64,000 nt of DNA from Solimicrobium silvestre (GCF_002976435.1 NZ_PUGF01000008.1:1-64000); one strand, 5' to 3'. Numbered from the stretch's first letter, positions 25,723 through 35,703 are shown. Numbers and translations are program-made. Notes: generated from the letters alone by a model not told the origin.

Positions 25723-27177
25723 TTACATTAATTCACGCGCTTTCAAATCAGCCAACGTAGCGTCAAGGCAATGACGTATCAACTCGATCATTTCATCTAT
25801 TTCTGCAATCGTGGTCACCAGCGGCGGCGCGATGATCATGCGGTCCCCCACGGCACGCATAATCATGCCATTGCCAAACATGTGGCCACGGCAGATCATT
25901 CCGACTTCCAGTTTTGAATCAAAGGGTACGCAGTCGTGCACGGTTGCGCCTTTTTTCTGCACCAGATTTAAGCCAGCAGCAAAGCCGCAAGTTTCTGCCA
26001 CGCTGACCAACGGATGATCCGCTAACGTTGCAAATTTTTTCTTCAAGTAAGGGCCGGTTTCGTTGCGTACTTTTTCAACTAACTGCTCTTCTTGAATAAT
26101 ACGGATATTTTCTAACGCCGCAGCACAAGCCACGGGATGGCCGGAATAGGTAAAGCCGTGGTTAAAGTCGCCGCCTTTTTCAATCAAGACATCAGCGACC
26201 CGATCCCCTACCATCACCCCGCCCAACGGGATATAACCGGAAGTGACACCCTTGGCAAAAGTCATCAGATCCGGCTTAATACCAAAGTATTCTGATCCGA
26301 ACCAGTGACCTAAACGCCCGAAGCCACAGATAACTTCATCGGCTATTAACAAGATGCCGTACCTGTCGCAAATGCGCTGAATCTCTGGCCAATACGTGGA
26401 TGGTGGAATAATCACGCCGCCCGCGCCTTGCACTGGTTCACCAATAAAAGCAGCCACTTTTTCTGCGCCGACTTCCAGAATTTTTTGCTCTAACCAACCA
26501 GCCGCTTCCAGCCCAAATTCTTCCGGTGTTTTCCCTTTGCCGCCTTCAACATAATAGGGCTGGCCGATGTGAACGATGTTGGGAATCGCTATACCGATTT
26601 GCTGATCGTGCATGCCGGACATACCGCCCAACGAGGCGCCTGCGATAGTACTACCGTGATACGCGTTATGACGGCTGATAATAACGTTACGCTCTTTAAA
26701 GCCCAGCAGATCCCAATAACGGCGCACCATGCGAATATTGGTGTCATTACCTTCTGAGCCGGAACCAGTAAAAAATACATGATTGAACTGCGGCGGTGAA
26801 ATCTCGACTAACTTAGCCGCCAATTGCGCCGCAGGAGCATTGGTCGTCTGAAAAAAGCTGTTGTAGTAAGGAAGCTCCTGCATTTGCACATACACCGCAT
26901 CCGCAATACTTTTACGTCCGTAACCAACATTCATGCACCACAATCCAGACATTCCATCCAGCAGGCGTTTTCCTTCCGAATCCCAAATATAAATACCCTG
27001 ACCCTTAACAATGACTCGCGCGCCTACGCTGGCTAATGCTTTGGTATCGGTAAAGGAATGGATGTAATGCGCGGCATCTAATTCTTGAATTGCACGCGTA
27101 TCATATTTTTTCTGAACGTCTGATGCACGAATTGAGGGTGTTACGATGGCAATTGGATCTGATTTATTTGAGTACAT
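25723..27177 (-). CDS. spuC: Class III aminotransferase, putrescine-pyruvate type (SpuC-like)
   Basis: PLP-dependent omega-aminotransferase of 484 residues, expected to move the amino group of putrescine (or a related polyamine or omega-amino acid) to pyruvate. Features: GSGSEGNDTNIRMVR, the Asp280 that contacts the PLP nitrogen (LIADEVICGFGR) and Lys309 (TFAKGVTSGY). The start is the ATG at 27177 (MYSNKSD), with AAGG upstream; a TTG two codons earlier is ignored. It is the last gene of the TonB-gabT-gabD-puuA-spuC series. The exact amine is inferred from context. Confidence 0.87.
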   Translation of the reverse strand: MYSNKSDPIAIVTPSIRASDVQKKYDTRAIQELDAAHYIHSFTDTKALASVGARVIVKGQGIYIWDSEGKRLLDGMSGLWCMNVGYGRKSIADAVYVQMQELPYYNSFFQTTNAPAAQLAAKLVEISPPQFNHVFFTGSGSEGNDTNIRMVRRYWDLLGFKERNVIISRHNAYHGSTIAGASLGGMSGMHDQQIGIAIPNIVHIGQPYYVEGGKGKTPEEFGLEAAGWLEQKILEVGAEKVAAFIGEPVQGAGGVIIPPSTYWPEIQRICDRYGILLIADEVICGFGRLGHWFGSEYFGIKPDLMTFAKGVTSGYIPLGGVMVGDRVADVLIEKGGDFNHGFTYSGHPVACAAALENIRIIQEEQLVEKVRNETGPYLKKKFATLADHPLVSVAETCGFAAGLNLVQKKGATVHDCVPFDSKLEVGMICRGHMFGNGMIMRAVGDRMIIAPPLVTTIAEIDEMIELIRHCLDATLADLKARELM

Positions 27178-27211
27178 GATCAACCTTTTTGTGGGTGATT
27201 AGATGCAGCAA

Positions 27212-27250
27212 AGCACGCAGAATGGAAAACATTATTCTGCGCTGCGTGCT
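27212..27250 (-). other. Intercistronic hairpin between puuA-like and spuC-like genes
   Basis: AGCACGCAGAAT (27212-27223) pairs with ATT-CTGCG-CTGCGTGCT (to 27250) with a short bulge. It lies between the puuA stop and the spuC start. There is no strong T-tail, so it is more likely an RNA stability or attenuation element than a full terminator. Confidence 0.5.
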
Positions 27251-27289
27251 TGCTGGTTTTTAGTTTAGGCTAGGTTTAGCTATAGTTGA

Positions 27290-28660
27290 TTAAACGTGCA
27301 GTAGTAAATGCTCACGCTCCCAAGGGCTGATAACCTGCATAAATTCCCTGTGTTCCAACTCTTTGATGGCGGAATAAACGTCAATAAAACGGTCACCCAA
27401 GATGTAACGCAAACGGGTTTCTTTCCGTAAGCCTTCTAACGCTTCCGACAAACTTTGCGGCAATTGATAATCAAGATCGTAGGCGCTATCAACCGTAATT
27501 GGCGTTGGCTCAAGCTTTTCTATCATCCCCAAATAACCACAAGCCAAGGTCACTGCCAAGGCCAAATACGGATTGGCGTCAGCGCCCACCACACGGTTTT
27601 CAACTCGGCGATCTTGCGGACCAGATTCAGGTACGCGGAAGCCGACTGTACGGTTATCTTTACCCCATTGAATATTAATCGGCGCGGCGGTATGACGCAC
27701 AATGCGGCGATACGAATTGACGTAAGGCGCGACAATCGCCATCGCGGCTGGCATGTAACGCTGCAGGCCACCTATGTAATGCATGAACGCTTCGGAAGAA
27801 CTGCCGTCTTGATTACTAAAAATGTTCAAACCGGTTTTAGTATCCACCACGCTCTGATGAATATGCATGGCTGAACCGGGTTCTCCGGTCATTGGTTTAG
27901 CCATAAAGGTGGCATACATATCGTGCTTTAAAGCCGCTTCACGCAAAGTACGTTTAAAGAAAAAAACTTTATCAGCCAAGCCCATCGGCTCGCCATGCAA
28001 AAAGTTAATTTCCATCTGGCCGGCACCGATTTCATGAATCAGGGTATCGACATCGAGCTGCATCAATTCACAGTAATCGTAAATATCTTCAAACAGGGGA
28101 TCAAATTCATTCACCGCATCAATGCTATAAATTTGACGGCTGGTTTCAGCCCTGCCACTACGGCCAACCGGTGGGCGTAGCGGAATATCCGGGTCAATAT
28201 TTTTTGCTGTTAAATAAAACTCTAATTCTGGTGCGACGATAGGAGTCCAACCTTTTTCTGCGTATAAACTCAGCACCCGGCGCAAGACTGAGCGCGGTGC
28301 AAAATCAACCAGGGAACCATCGGAAAAATAACAGTCGTGGATCACTTGCGCGGTTGGGTCAGCTGCCCAAGGTACCATCGTGATGGTGTTTGGATCAGCC
28401 CGCAAAATCATATCGCGGTCAATCGCAGAAATAGCACGCTCATAGGCGGCGTTATCGGTTGGATAGTTACCAGTTACCGTCATTCCAAGCACCGCTTCCG
28501 GCATTCGCATACCGCGATCTTCGGTGAATTTGGTACGCGGCATAATTTTTCCACGCGCAACACCAGTCAAATCGGGTACCAGACATTCAATTTCAGTAAC
28601 GCGCTTTTCGTTGAGCCACTGATCCATATCGTTGTATGAAAAATTTTGGCGTAAAGACAT
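27290..28660 (-). CDS. puuA: Gamma-glutamylputrescine synthetase-like glutamine synthetase (PuuA/SpuI family)
   Basis: A 456-residue member of the glutamine synthetase superfamily, proposed to ligate glutamate to putrescine using ATP. It shows the GS beta-grasp N-terminus (FSYNDMDQWLNE...VPDLTGVARGKIMPRTKF), metal ligands in PELEFYL and GQMEINF, MAKPMTGEPGSAMHIHQS, and the NPYLALA and RVPESG motifs. The N-terminus and length match PuuA-like proteins rather than GlnA; the GlnA adenylylation tyrosine is not evident. Its neighbours (gabD, gabT, spuC-like) support polyamine catabolism. Confidence 0.87.
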   Translation of the reverse strand: MSLRQNFSYNDMDQWLNEKRVTEIECLVPDLTGVARGKIMPRTKFTEDRGMRMPEAVLGMTVTGNYPTDNAAYERAISAIDRDMILRADPNTITMVPWAADPTAQVIHDCYFSDGSLVDFAPRSVLRRVLSLYAEKGWTPIVAPELEFYLTAKNIDPDIPLRPPVGRSGRAETSRQIYSIDAVNEFDPLFEDIYDYCELMQLDVDTLIHEIGAGQMEINFLHGEPMGLADKVFFFKRTLREAALKHDMYATFMAKPMTGEPGSAMHIHQSVVDTKTGLNIFSNQDGSSSEAFMHYIGGLQRYMPAAMAIVAPYVNSYRRIVRHTAAPINIQWGKDNRTVGFRVPESGPQDRRVENRVVGADANPYLALAVTLACGYLGMIEKLEPTPITVDSAYDLDYQLPQSLSEALEGLRKETRLRYILGDRFIDVYSAIKELEHREFMQVISPWEREHLLLHV

Positions 28661-28814
28661 GAGTTTCTCTCTTATTTCGTTGGTATTTGCTCTGAACTTA
28701 GCTTCAGCAAGTTCATCTTATTTTCGACCTGCAGAATTAAAAAAGCTACGGCTCTGCTGGCGTAAAGTTGGCAAAAATTTTAAAGAATTTCATGTTATCT
28801 CCTTGGTTTTTTAG

Positions 28815-28912
28815 GATTTACGTAAAATTGTTCCGGCAAGGCGCACCGACGCTGACAGTACTTTAGTACGGCAAGGAGAGTGCAACGCCGCTGGGGCGGT
28901 TTTACGTAAATC
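28815..28912. repeat. 98-bp inverted-repeat element between gabD and puuA-like genes
   Basis: Perfect 13-bp terminal inverted repeats GATTTACGTAAAA (28815-28827) and TTTTACGTAAATC (28900-28912) bracket a segment with further symmetry: GGCAAGGCG facing CAACGCCG, and a central GTACTTTAGTAC palindrome. The right end stops 4 bp from the gabD stop codon. The layout fits a small non-autonomous or REP-like intergenic element. I recall similar ACAGTACTTTAGTACGGCAAGG-type repeats in other betaproteobacteria, but this is unverified. Confidence 0.75.
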
Positions 28913-28916
28913 TTAC

Positions 28917-30371
28917 TTACATACCGCTGATACACCAGTACTTAACAGTCAAATAATCATCCATCCCGTACTTAGAACCTTCGCGCCCCAAGCCCGACTG
29001 TTTGACACCGCCAAATGGTGCGACTTCGTTTGAAATGATGCCGGTATTAATTCCCACCATACCATATTCAAGTTGCTCCGCCACGTTCCAGATACGGCCA
29101 ATATCTCGGCTAAAGAAGTAAGAAGCCAAGCCGAATTCGGTGTCATTTGCCATGCTGATGACTTCTTCGTCGGTGTGAAAACGGAAAATCGGCGCGAGTG
29201 GCCCGAAGGTTTCTTCCCGCGCCACTTTCATGGATTGTGTGACTCCTGACAAAATGGTTGGTTCAAAAAAAGTTTGGCCAAGCGCGTGACGTTTGCCGCC
29301 CAATACAATTTTTGCGCCTTTGTCCAACGCATCCGCAATATGCTCTTCCACTTTTTCTACGGCATGGATATCGATCAACGGGCCTTGCGTTGTACCTGCC
29401 ACAGAGCCGTCACCGACTTTTAATTTCTGAACTGCTGCGCTAAGTTTTGCAACGAACGCGTCATACACTTTATCTTGCACATATAAGCGGTTGGCGCAGA
29501 CGCAAGTTTGTCCTGAATTCCGGAATTTAGATGCCAATGCCCCTTCAACGGCAGCATCTAAATCTGCATCGTCAAATACGATAAATGGCGCATTGCCGCC
29601 AAGCTCCAACGACAATTTTTTAACCGTGTCCGCCGATTGGCGCATCAGCAACTGACCGATTTGAGTTGAGCCGGTAAAGGTCAATTTGCGAACGATAGGG
29701 CTGGCAGTCATTGCCCCGCCTATCGCAGATGCTTTGCCTGTGATGACGCTAAACACACCGGCAGGAACACCAGCGCGGTGCGCTAATTCGGCCAACGCTA
29801 ATGCAGAAAATGGCGTTTGCGCGGCAGGTTTGACGATCATCGGACAACCGGCTGCTAAGGCCGGACCAGCTTTGCGGGTAATCATCGCGGAAGGAAAATT
29901 CCACGGTGTAATCGCCGCACAAACACCGATCGGCTCTTTGGTAACCATAATGCGGCGGCCATGTGTTGGAGTAGGGATTGTTTCGCCGTAAATGCGCTTT
30001 CCTTCTTCCGCAAACCATTCTAAAAAAGAAGCGGCGTATACAATTTCGCCTCGGGATTCGGTTAATGATTTACCTTGTTCGGCGGTCATAATCACTGCCA
30101 GATCGTCGGCATTCACTAACATTAGCTCATACCATTTACGCAGAATAGCGGAGCGTTCCTTGGCCAACAAAGAGCGCCATGCCTTAAAAGAAGCATTCGC
30201 AGCAGTGATGGCACGCCGCGTTTCTGCCGCGCCCATACTCGGCACAAATCCGAGCGTTACTCCGGTGGCAGGATTGGTTACAGCGATGTTTTCACCATTG
30301 TCGGCGTCACACCATAAGCCATTCAAATAAGCCTGTTGTTTAAACAGACTAGGGTCTTTTAAAGTTAGCAT
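28917..30371 (-). CDS. gabD: Succinate-semialdehyde dehydrogenase (GabD)
   Basis: Oxidises succinate semialdehyde to succinate with NAD(P)+. It is a 484-residue aldehyde dehydrogenase: ITPWNFP (154-160), KPAAQTP with Lys181, FTGSTQIG (232-239), general base Glu256 in LELGGN and nucleophile Cys290 in SGQTCVC. The Cys-x-Cys arrangement is as in E. coli GabD. It follows gabT by 9 bp, with SD AAGGAG, so the two form a tight operon completing GABA degradation. Confidence 0.94.
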   Translation of the reverse strand: MLTLKDPSLFKQQAYLNGLWCDADNGENIAVTNPATGVTLGFVPSMGAAETRRAITAANASFKAWRSLLAKERSAILRKWYELMLVNADDLAVIMTAEQGKSLTESRGEIVYAASFLEWFAEEGKRIYGETIPTPTHGRRIMVTKEPIGVCAAITPWNFPSAMITRKAGPALAAGCPMIVKPAAQTPFSALALAELAHRAGVPAGVFSVITGKASAIGGAMTASPIVRKLTFTGSTQIGQLLMRQSADTVKKLSLELGGNAPFIVFDDADLDAAVEGALASKFRNSGQTCVCANRLYVQDKVYDAFVAKLSAAVQKLKVGDGSVAGTTQGPLIDIHAVEKVEEHIADALDKGAKIVLGGKRHALGQTFFEPTILSGVTQSMKVAREETFGPLAPIFRFHTDEEVISMANDTEFGLASYFFSRDIGRIWNVAEQLEYGMVGINTGIISNEVAPFGGVKQSGLGREGSKYGMDDYLTVKYWCISGM

Positions 30372-30380
30372 GATTACTCC

Positions 30381-31661
30381 TTAGTTGGCACGAAGAGCCG
30401 CATCCAGAATACCTAGTGCTTCGGTCATCAGCGCATCGGTGATAGTTAATGGGTACAAGAAGCGAATTACATTGCCATAGACGCCGCAACTCAGCAATAG
30501 CAAACCCTTATCTAATGCATACGCCTGTACTTTTTTAGTGAAGTCAGCATCTGGCTTGCCGCTTTCCGGATGCTTAAATTCAATCGCAATCATTGAACCC
30601 AAACCGCGCACTTCTGCAACCCGGCTTTTTACACCTTGGTCTTGCATCGTGGTGTGCAGTTGATTGGTTAAGCGTTGTCCCAATTGATTGGCACGTTCGA
30701 TCAGTTTTTCATCGTCAATAATATCGAGCACCGCTAACGCTGCGGCGACTGCCAGCGCATTACCGGCGTAAGTTCCGCCCAAACCACCGGGTGCTGGCGC
30801 ATCCATGATGTCAGCTTTTCCGCACACGCCGGATAATGGCATACCGCCGGCCAAGCTTTTTGCGATTGTCATCAAGTCAGGAATAACGCCGTAATGTTCC
30901 ATCGCAAATAACTTGCCAGTACGGGCAAAGCCGGTTTGGATTTCATCTGCAATCAGCAAAATTCCGTGTTGGTCGCAGATGGCACGTAACGCTTGCATGA
31001 ACGCGACTGGCGTGACGCAAAATCCACCTTCACCTTGTATCGGCTCAATAATAATAGCCGCCACTTTGGCTGGTTCAATGTCCGTTTTAAACAATGTTTG
31101 CAATGCGCTGAGTGCGCCTTCCACCGACATGCCGTGCAACTCACTTGGGAATGGTGCGTGATACACCTCACCAGGAAATGGGCCGAAACCGATTTTATAT
31201 GGATCTACTTTTCCAGTAAGCGCCATGCCCATTGAAGTACGGCCGTGAAACGCGCCAGAGAAGGCGATTACGCCGGGGCGTTTGGTCGCAGAACGGGCAA
31301 TTTTGATGGCGTTTTCAACTGCTTCAGCGCCGGTGGTAAAAAATGCCGTTTTTTTGGCATGCTTACCCGGAGTGAGTTGATTAATTTTTTCAGCCAATTC
31401 CACATAACTACCGTACGGCACAATCTGGTAAGCGGTATGCGTGAAATGCTCTAATTGTTGCTGAATGGCGGCGACGATTTTCGGATGGCGATGACCGGTG
31501 TTGACTACCGCAATACCGCTCGCGAAATCAATATAGCGCTTGCCTTCAATATCCCAAATTTCAGAATTTTCCGCACGTGCTGCATAAAAATTGCACATGA
31601 CGCCGACACCGCGCGGTGTCGCTGCATCTTTGCGGGATTTCCATTCTTGATTCGAGTTCAT
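30381..31661 (-). CDS. gabT: 4-aminobutyrate--2-oxoglutarate aminotransferase (GabT)
   Basis: Converts GABA plus 2-oxoglutarate to succinate semialdehyde and glutamate. It is a class III aminotransferase of 426 residues with TTGAEAVENAIK (109-120), Glu206 (IIEPIQGEG), Asp239 (LIADEIQTGFARTG) and the PLP lysine Lys268 (IAKSLAGGMPLSG), the same number as in E. coli GabT. It is the first enzyme gene of the cluster, directly upstream of gabD and downstream of a TonB receptor gene on the same strand. Confidence 0.94.
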   Translation of the reverse strand: MNSNQEWKSRKDAATPRGVGVMCNFYAARAENSEIWDIEGKRYIDFASGIAVVNTGHRHPKIVAAIQQQLEHFTHTAYQIVPYGSYVELAEKINQLTPGKHAKKTAFFTTGAEAVENAIKIARSATKRPGVIAFSGAFHGRTSMGMALTGKVDPYKIGFGPFPGEVYHAPFPSELHGMSVEGALSALQTLFKTDIEPAKVAAIIIEPIQGEGGFCVTPVAFMQALRAICDQHGILLIADEIQTGFARTGKLFAMEHYGVIPDLMTIAKSLAGGMPLSGVCGKADIMDAPAPGGLGGTYAGNALAVAAALAVLDIIDDEKLIERANQLGQRLTNQLHTTMQDQGVKSRVAEVRGLGSMIAIEFKHPESGKPDADFTKKVQAYALDKGLLLLSCGVYGNVIRFLYPLTITDALMTEALGILDAALRAN

Positions 31662-31712
31662 TGCATTTTCCTATTTATTCTATTGAGCGCACTACAACTT
31701 TATTGATAAGTA

Positions 31713-31746
31713 AATCGATAGCCTTAATTTCGGCTATCGATTTTTT
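31713..31746. terminator. Hairpin between the TonB receptor and gabT
   Basis: Perfect 11-bp stem AATCGATAGCC / GGCTATCGATT around TTAATTTC. The T-run (TTTTTT) follows on the + strand; reading leftward, in the direction of the flanking genes, the tail is only TTTACTT. It may therefore allow partial read-through from the receptor gene into gabT. Confidence 0.65.
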
Positions 31747-31764
31747 ACAACACGTCAAACAAAG

Positions 31765-34308
31765 TTAGAACTTGGCTGACAAACTCATACCAATGGTTCT
31801 CGGCTCCATCCGATACACTTCACCTAATGTCGCCTGCACAATCGGACGCTGGATGATCATATTATTGTTGAACATGTTTTTCACAAACAGAGTCGCTTCC
31901 CACGCACCCCAAGAAACGCCAGTACTTGCGTCTATCGTGTGATAAGCAGGGCGATTAAAGTCTGGATTTGGAACGCCCGCGAAAAGATTCGGTGGAGTGA
32001 TCGTGCCGTTTGAATTTGGCAATTCAGAGAAACCGCCATTACTAGCACCGGTCCAACGTGCAGCGCCACGCAAGAAACCAAAGTAGTTATCGGTAATGTC
32101 GTAGTTATAGGTCGTTGTTAAAGCAATGTTATAGCGTGGCACGCCTGGAATATTTGCACCAGCTACAGCACCTGCGACACCAGTTTCCGCACCGTCACTA
32201 TTATCTAATGTCGCGTGGGTATAACCGCCAGCAAGGTCAATTAACAAGCTTGAAATTGGTTTTACTTTTAATTCAACCTCTGCGCCATATGAAGTTGCGG
32301 AGCCGACATTAACGTTGTAATCAAAGCTGCATGGCAGTTCAATTTCTTGCTGCATGTTTTTCCATTTAACGTAAAACAAGGAGCTGTTAAACGTCACTTT
32401 ATTATCCAGGAAACGTGATTTATTACCTACTTCATAACTCCACAATGAATCTGAATTAAATGAGAGTGGATTCGGTCCTGGCAAACCGCATAACGTAGCC
32501 GGAACCGCGTCATTATTACCACCTACCCGAAATCCTTCAGCTGCTGAAGCAAATACCGAGCTGGTTGGCGATACTTCCCAAATAACGGATAGCTTAGGCG
32601 TTGATTTATTACCGCTTTGCGTAGAGTCATTTGTGGTGTTACCACCATTGTAGAACAGGCTCTGAAAACTGGAGAACACCTCTTGTGCATGTAAATAGCG
32701 CAGCCCAACTGTGGCATGGACGGTCGGCACAAAGTAGTAGCTCATTTCTCCAAAAATCGACTGTTGGGTATCATGGAACTTATAGCCGCCTGCGAAAGTA
32801 TTATCACTAGGAAAACCCGGTAGATAAGTGCCAGGAACAAATACGGTCGGATCTGTCGGGCTCAAGCCAAAATTTGAAAAAGTTTTATTTAAACCATAAA
32901 CATAATCGTTTTCAATAATACTCGTGTGCTCGTTGGCAGCATACGCACCAACCAGCCAGGTAATCGGTGAGCCACCGGGTTCATACTGTTTAGAAGCAAA
33001 GCGAATTTCTTGCGAAAATTGTGCCACTTGATTATTCAACGTAACAGCGGAAGGCAAGGCGGCCACCGCAGCACCGAAGGCTGGATAATTAACATTATCA
33101 ATATAAGAGCCGCTGGTACCCAGTTGCACACTATTGGTTTCGGAACCGTCTTGAATACGCGAGAAGGTGCGCTTAAAGTAACTGGTTACTGCAGTCAAAT
33201 CGCCCAAATCCGTGCCGTAACTAATCGTCAAACTAGGCACCAGCAATTCATCGCTACCAGGTTCGTGCATGATTTTACTGGTTTGATATGGCGGCAAAAT
33301 AATGCCATTTTGCTGGCCGCTTTCAAGCACTTGAGTATATGAAACATCGGTATCGCCAGTTTTTACCTTTTGGTAGAAAACAGATGGCGTGATCGTTAAA
33401 TTTTTGGTTGGAGCCCACTTCATGGCTAAGTGCAACACAGAATCATCTTGCCAGTTAATACCAGAATCAATCACATTGCCATTCGCATTAACCTGATCAA
33501 TATAACCACCTTGATGTCCACCTTGAATACCAACGCGCAAAGCCAGTTCGCCCGGTGTCAGCGGCTGATTAAATACAACATTACCGGTATAGCTGTCTTT
33601 ACCACCTTTAAATGAAGAAAATTCGGTATACACATCGGTAGTTTGTTCTTTTAGATTTGGCTGGTTGGTAATGAATTTAATCGTACCGCCCATCGAGCTT
33701 GAGCCATACAAGGTTCCTTGCGGTCCACGCAATATTTCTACATGATCCAAATCGAAAAATTTTGGTTCAGCGCTACCCATACTGTATAAATTGGCGACCG
33801 TCATGGAAACGTCATCCATATAAATACCAACCGTTGCCGCACCAGCACTTGAACTGATACCGCGGATTTCAATATTTGACAGTCCCGGCCCATCGCCGGC
33901 ATCGCCGCCACCGCCACCGCCTGAGAATGAAATATTCGGGATAGCGCGAGTGATGTCGGCGTAATCGCCAATGTGTTGTGAGGTCAGTTCATCACCACCA
34001 AGCACGCTAATACTGAGCGGCACTTTGCTGGCATCTTCTTTACGTTTTTGCGCGGTAACAACAACAGTTTGAATTCCACCCGATTTTGCTGCTGCCGATG
34101 CTGCCGCAGCAGATTGCTTTACCTCGGGGGCTGGTGTTTGATCAACGGATGCAGCCTCAGCAACCGGTACCGCTGGTTGTGCGTCTGTAGTTGGTGCAGG
34201 GTTAGCAAGTGGGGCCGTTGCGGCCACTTCCTGTGCGGTGGCCGCGGTGGCCATAAAGGCAGATGCTACTGCAATAACGATGCTTAAACGCTTGGTGCGA
34301 AGTTTCAT
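31765..34308 (-). CDS. TonB-dependent receptor linked to the polyamine/GABA cluster
   Basis: An 847-residue outer-membrane receptor. It has a signal peptide ending ATAQ (about 26), then an unusual Ala/Pro/Val-rich linker of ~55 residues. The TonB box-like TVVVTAQKRKED sits near 85, the plug domain near 95-215 (RGPQGTLYGSSSMGGTIKF) and the barrel ends in MSLSAKF. This subfamily (VVVTAQKR start, Gly-rich plug) is abundant in proteobacteria that import diverse organics. It is upstream of gabT on the same strand, so it may import a substrate that yields putrescine or GABA; the substrate is otherwise unknown. SD GGAGA precedes the ATG. Confidence 0.9.
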   Translation of the reverse strand: MKLRTKRLSIVIAVASAFMATAATAQEVAATAPLANPAPTTDAQPAVPVAEAASVDQTPAPEVKQSAAAASAAAKSGGIQTVVVTAQKRKEDASKVPLSISVLGGDELTSQHIGDYADITRAIPNISFSGGGGGGDAGDGPGLSNIEIRGISSSAGAATVGIYMDDVSMTVANLYSMGSAEPKFFDLDHVEILRGPQGTLYGSSSMGGTIKFITNQPNLKEQTTDVYTEFSSFKGGKDSYTGNVVFNQPLTPGELALRVGIQGGHQGGYIDQVNANGNVIDSGINWQDDSVLHLAMKWAPTKNLTITPSVFYQKVKTGDTDVSYTQVLESGQQNGIILPPYQTSKIMHEPGSDELLVPSLTISYGTDLGDLTAVTSYFKRTFSRIQDGSETNSVQLGTSGSYIDNVNYPAFGAAVAALPSAVTLNNQVAQFSQEIRFASKQYEPGGSPITWLVGAYAANEHTSIIENDYVYGLNKTFSNFGLSPTDPTVFVPGTYLPGFPSDNTFAGGYKFHDTQQSIFGEMSYYFVPTVHATVGLRYLHAQEVFSSFQSLFYNGGNTTNDSTQSGNKSTPKLSVIWEVSPTSSVFASAAEGFRVGGNNDAVPATLCGLPGPNPLSFNSDSLWSYEVGNKSRFLDNKVTFNSSLFYVKWKNMQQEIELPCSFDYNVNVGSATSYGAEVELKVKPISSLLIDLAGGYTHATLDNSDGAETGVAGAVAGANIPGVPRYNIALTTTYNYDITDNYFGFLRGAARWTGASNGGFSELPNSNGTITPPNLFAGVPNPDFNRPAYHTIDASTGVSWGAWEATLFVKNMFNNNMIIQRPIVQATLGEVYRMEPRTIGMSLSAKF

Positions 34309-35058
34309 ATTTTAAGTCTCCAGCTGCTATTTATAATGGTTATGCTTCTAGGTTATGCACTTATTTCGGCGTCGCATCGCAATGCCTTTTTTTTAAACTT
34401 TACATCCGTCGATAACTCCGCCCATGTTTACCTAATCAGCAATACCAACAAGTTACGCCAATCAGCAACACCACTGCGCTCCTACGCAGAACAGACTCGA
34501 TATTTTTGCCCAAACCATATGGATCATTTTTGATGAAACCATTCTATTCGGCAAAATTTTGCTCATAAATGACTGGTTTTGAATGTCAAGTTGTCGATTT
34601 ACGAAAGTAAATACGGCTATCAAACCAGATTTAATGCCGTGAAAATTAAAATAAATCTGCAAATAATCAGCAAAAAATAGCTTTTTTAGGCCGAATAACA
34701 TACTCCACCTATTTTTAAAAAAATTTAACGAATTCAATGACTTTCCTACCAATGAAACCCATATTTATTCAGCAGTATATTAATAAATCAATGTAAATAT
34801 TAGCTATAAGGTGCATATTTAAATATAAATACTAGGGTATTCTTAAATTAAATAGAGGCATTAATTCCAAATCAATTCCCGCTCACTCGCACACAACTAA
34901 CCATCTAACGAACCAAATTCAGATTTAAAAACAAGCTTGAGTTAATTACTCAAACTATGCTGGCCCATTTTCGCCAACCTCTTAGTCACCTTCTGCCAAC
35001 CGTTAGCAACTAAGCATCCATACTCAGCCCCCAGCAATTTTGGTACACTAGCGGCCTT
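34309..35058. other. Divergent intergenic region, TonB receptor / lipB
   Basis: About 750 bp, AT-rich, with scattered short frames on both strands that I do not accept as genes. It should contain the promoters of the TonB receptor (leftward) and lipB (rightward). No recognisable operator or RNA. Confidence 0.45.
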
Positions 35059-35703
35059 ATGCCAGTCAACAACTTCCCCATCAGCATTCTTGATCGCGGT
35101 CACGAACCTTTTGCCACCACCTTTGCCGCCATGCGCGCCTACACCGACAACCGAACGGCGGATTCTGCCGATCAGTTGTGGATAGTCGAACACGACCCGG
35201 TGTACACCTTGGGTCTAGCGGCTGATACCAGCCATGTGCTGAATGCGAACAACATCCCTGTGGTGCAGACTGATCGCGGTGGCGAAGTGACTTATCACGG
35301 GCCCGGGCAAGTAGTTATTTATTTATTACTCGATTTAAAACGCCAGCGCCGACAAGGTCTGGTGCGTGAATTTGTGCAAAAAATAGAGCAGGCCGTCATC
35401 AATACCCTAAGCACGTATAATCTGGCTGGCGCACGCAAAACCGGCGCGCCGGGTATTTATATGAGTGATGGCGCATGGGCCGGCGCAAAAATTGCGGCAC
35501 TCGGCTTAAAAGTACGTGCCAGCGGCTGCACTTACCACGGAGTTTCGCTGAATGTGGCGATGGATTTAACACCTTTTACCACGATCAATCCCTGCGGATA
35601 TGCCGACTTAACGTGCGTAGATATGCGCTCGCTAGGAATAACCGCCACGTTGCCCGAAGTGCAAATGACATTAGCTAACCAATTACAGCATTTACTATCA
35701 TGA
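35059..35703 (+). CDS. lipB: Octanoyl-(acyl-carrier-protein) transferase (LipB)
   Basis: Transfers the octanoyl group from ACP to lipoyl domains, the first step of lipoate synthesis. It is 214 residues with signature [12 protein letters not shown] (73-84), Lys144 in GAKIAALG and catalytic Cys179 in INPCG. The last four bases overlap the lipA start (ATGA), so the pair is translationally coupled. An opposite-strand frame at 34942-35193 is only its shadow. Confidence 0.95.
   Translation: MPVNNFPISILDRGHEPFATTFAAMRAYTDNRTADSADQLWIVEHDPVYTLGLAADTSHVLNANNIPVVQTDRGGEVTYHGPGQVVIYLLLDLKRQRRQGLVREFVQKIEQAVINTLSTYNLAGARKTGAPGIYMSDGAWAGAKIAALGLKVRASGCTYHGVSLNVAMDLTPFTTINPCGYADLTCVDMRSLGITATLPEVQMTLANQLQHLLS

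Noticed and set aside
34462-34752. 96-codon leftward frame in the TonB/lipB gap
   Set aside because: AT-rich random-looking peptide without a ribosome-binding site.
34942-35193. 83-codon leftward frame
   Set aside because: Mostly antisense to the start of lipB.
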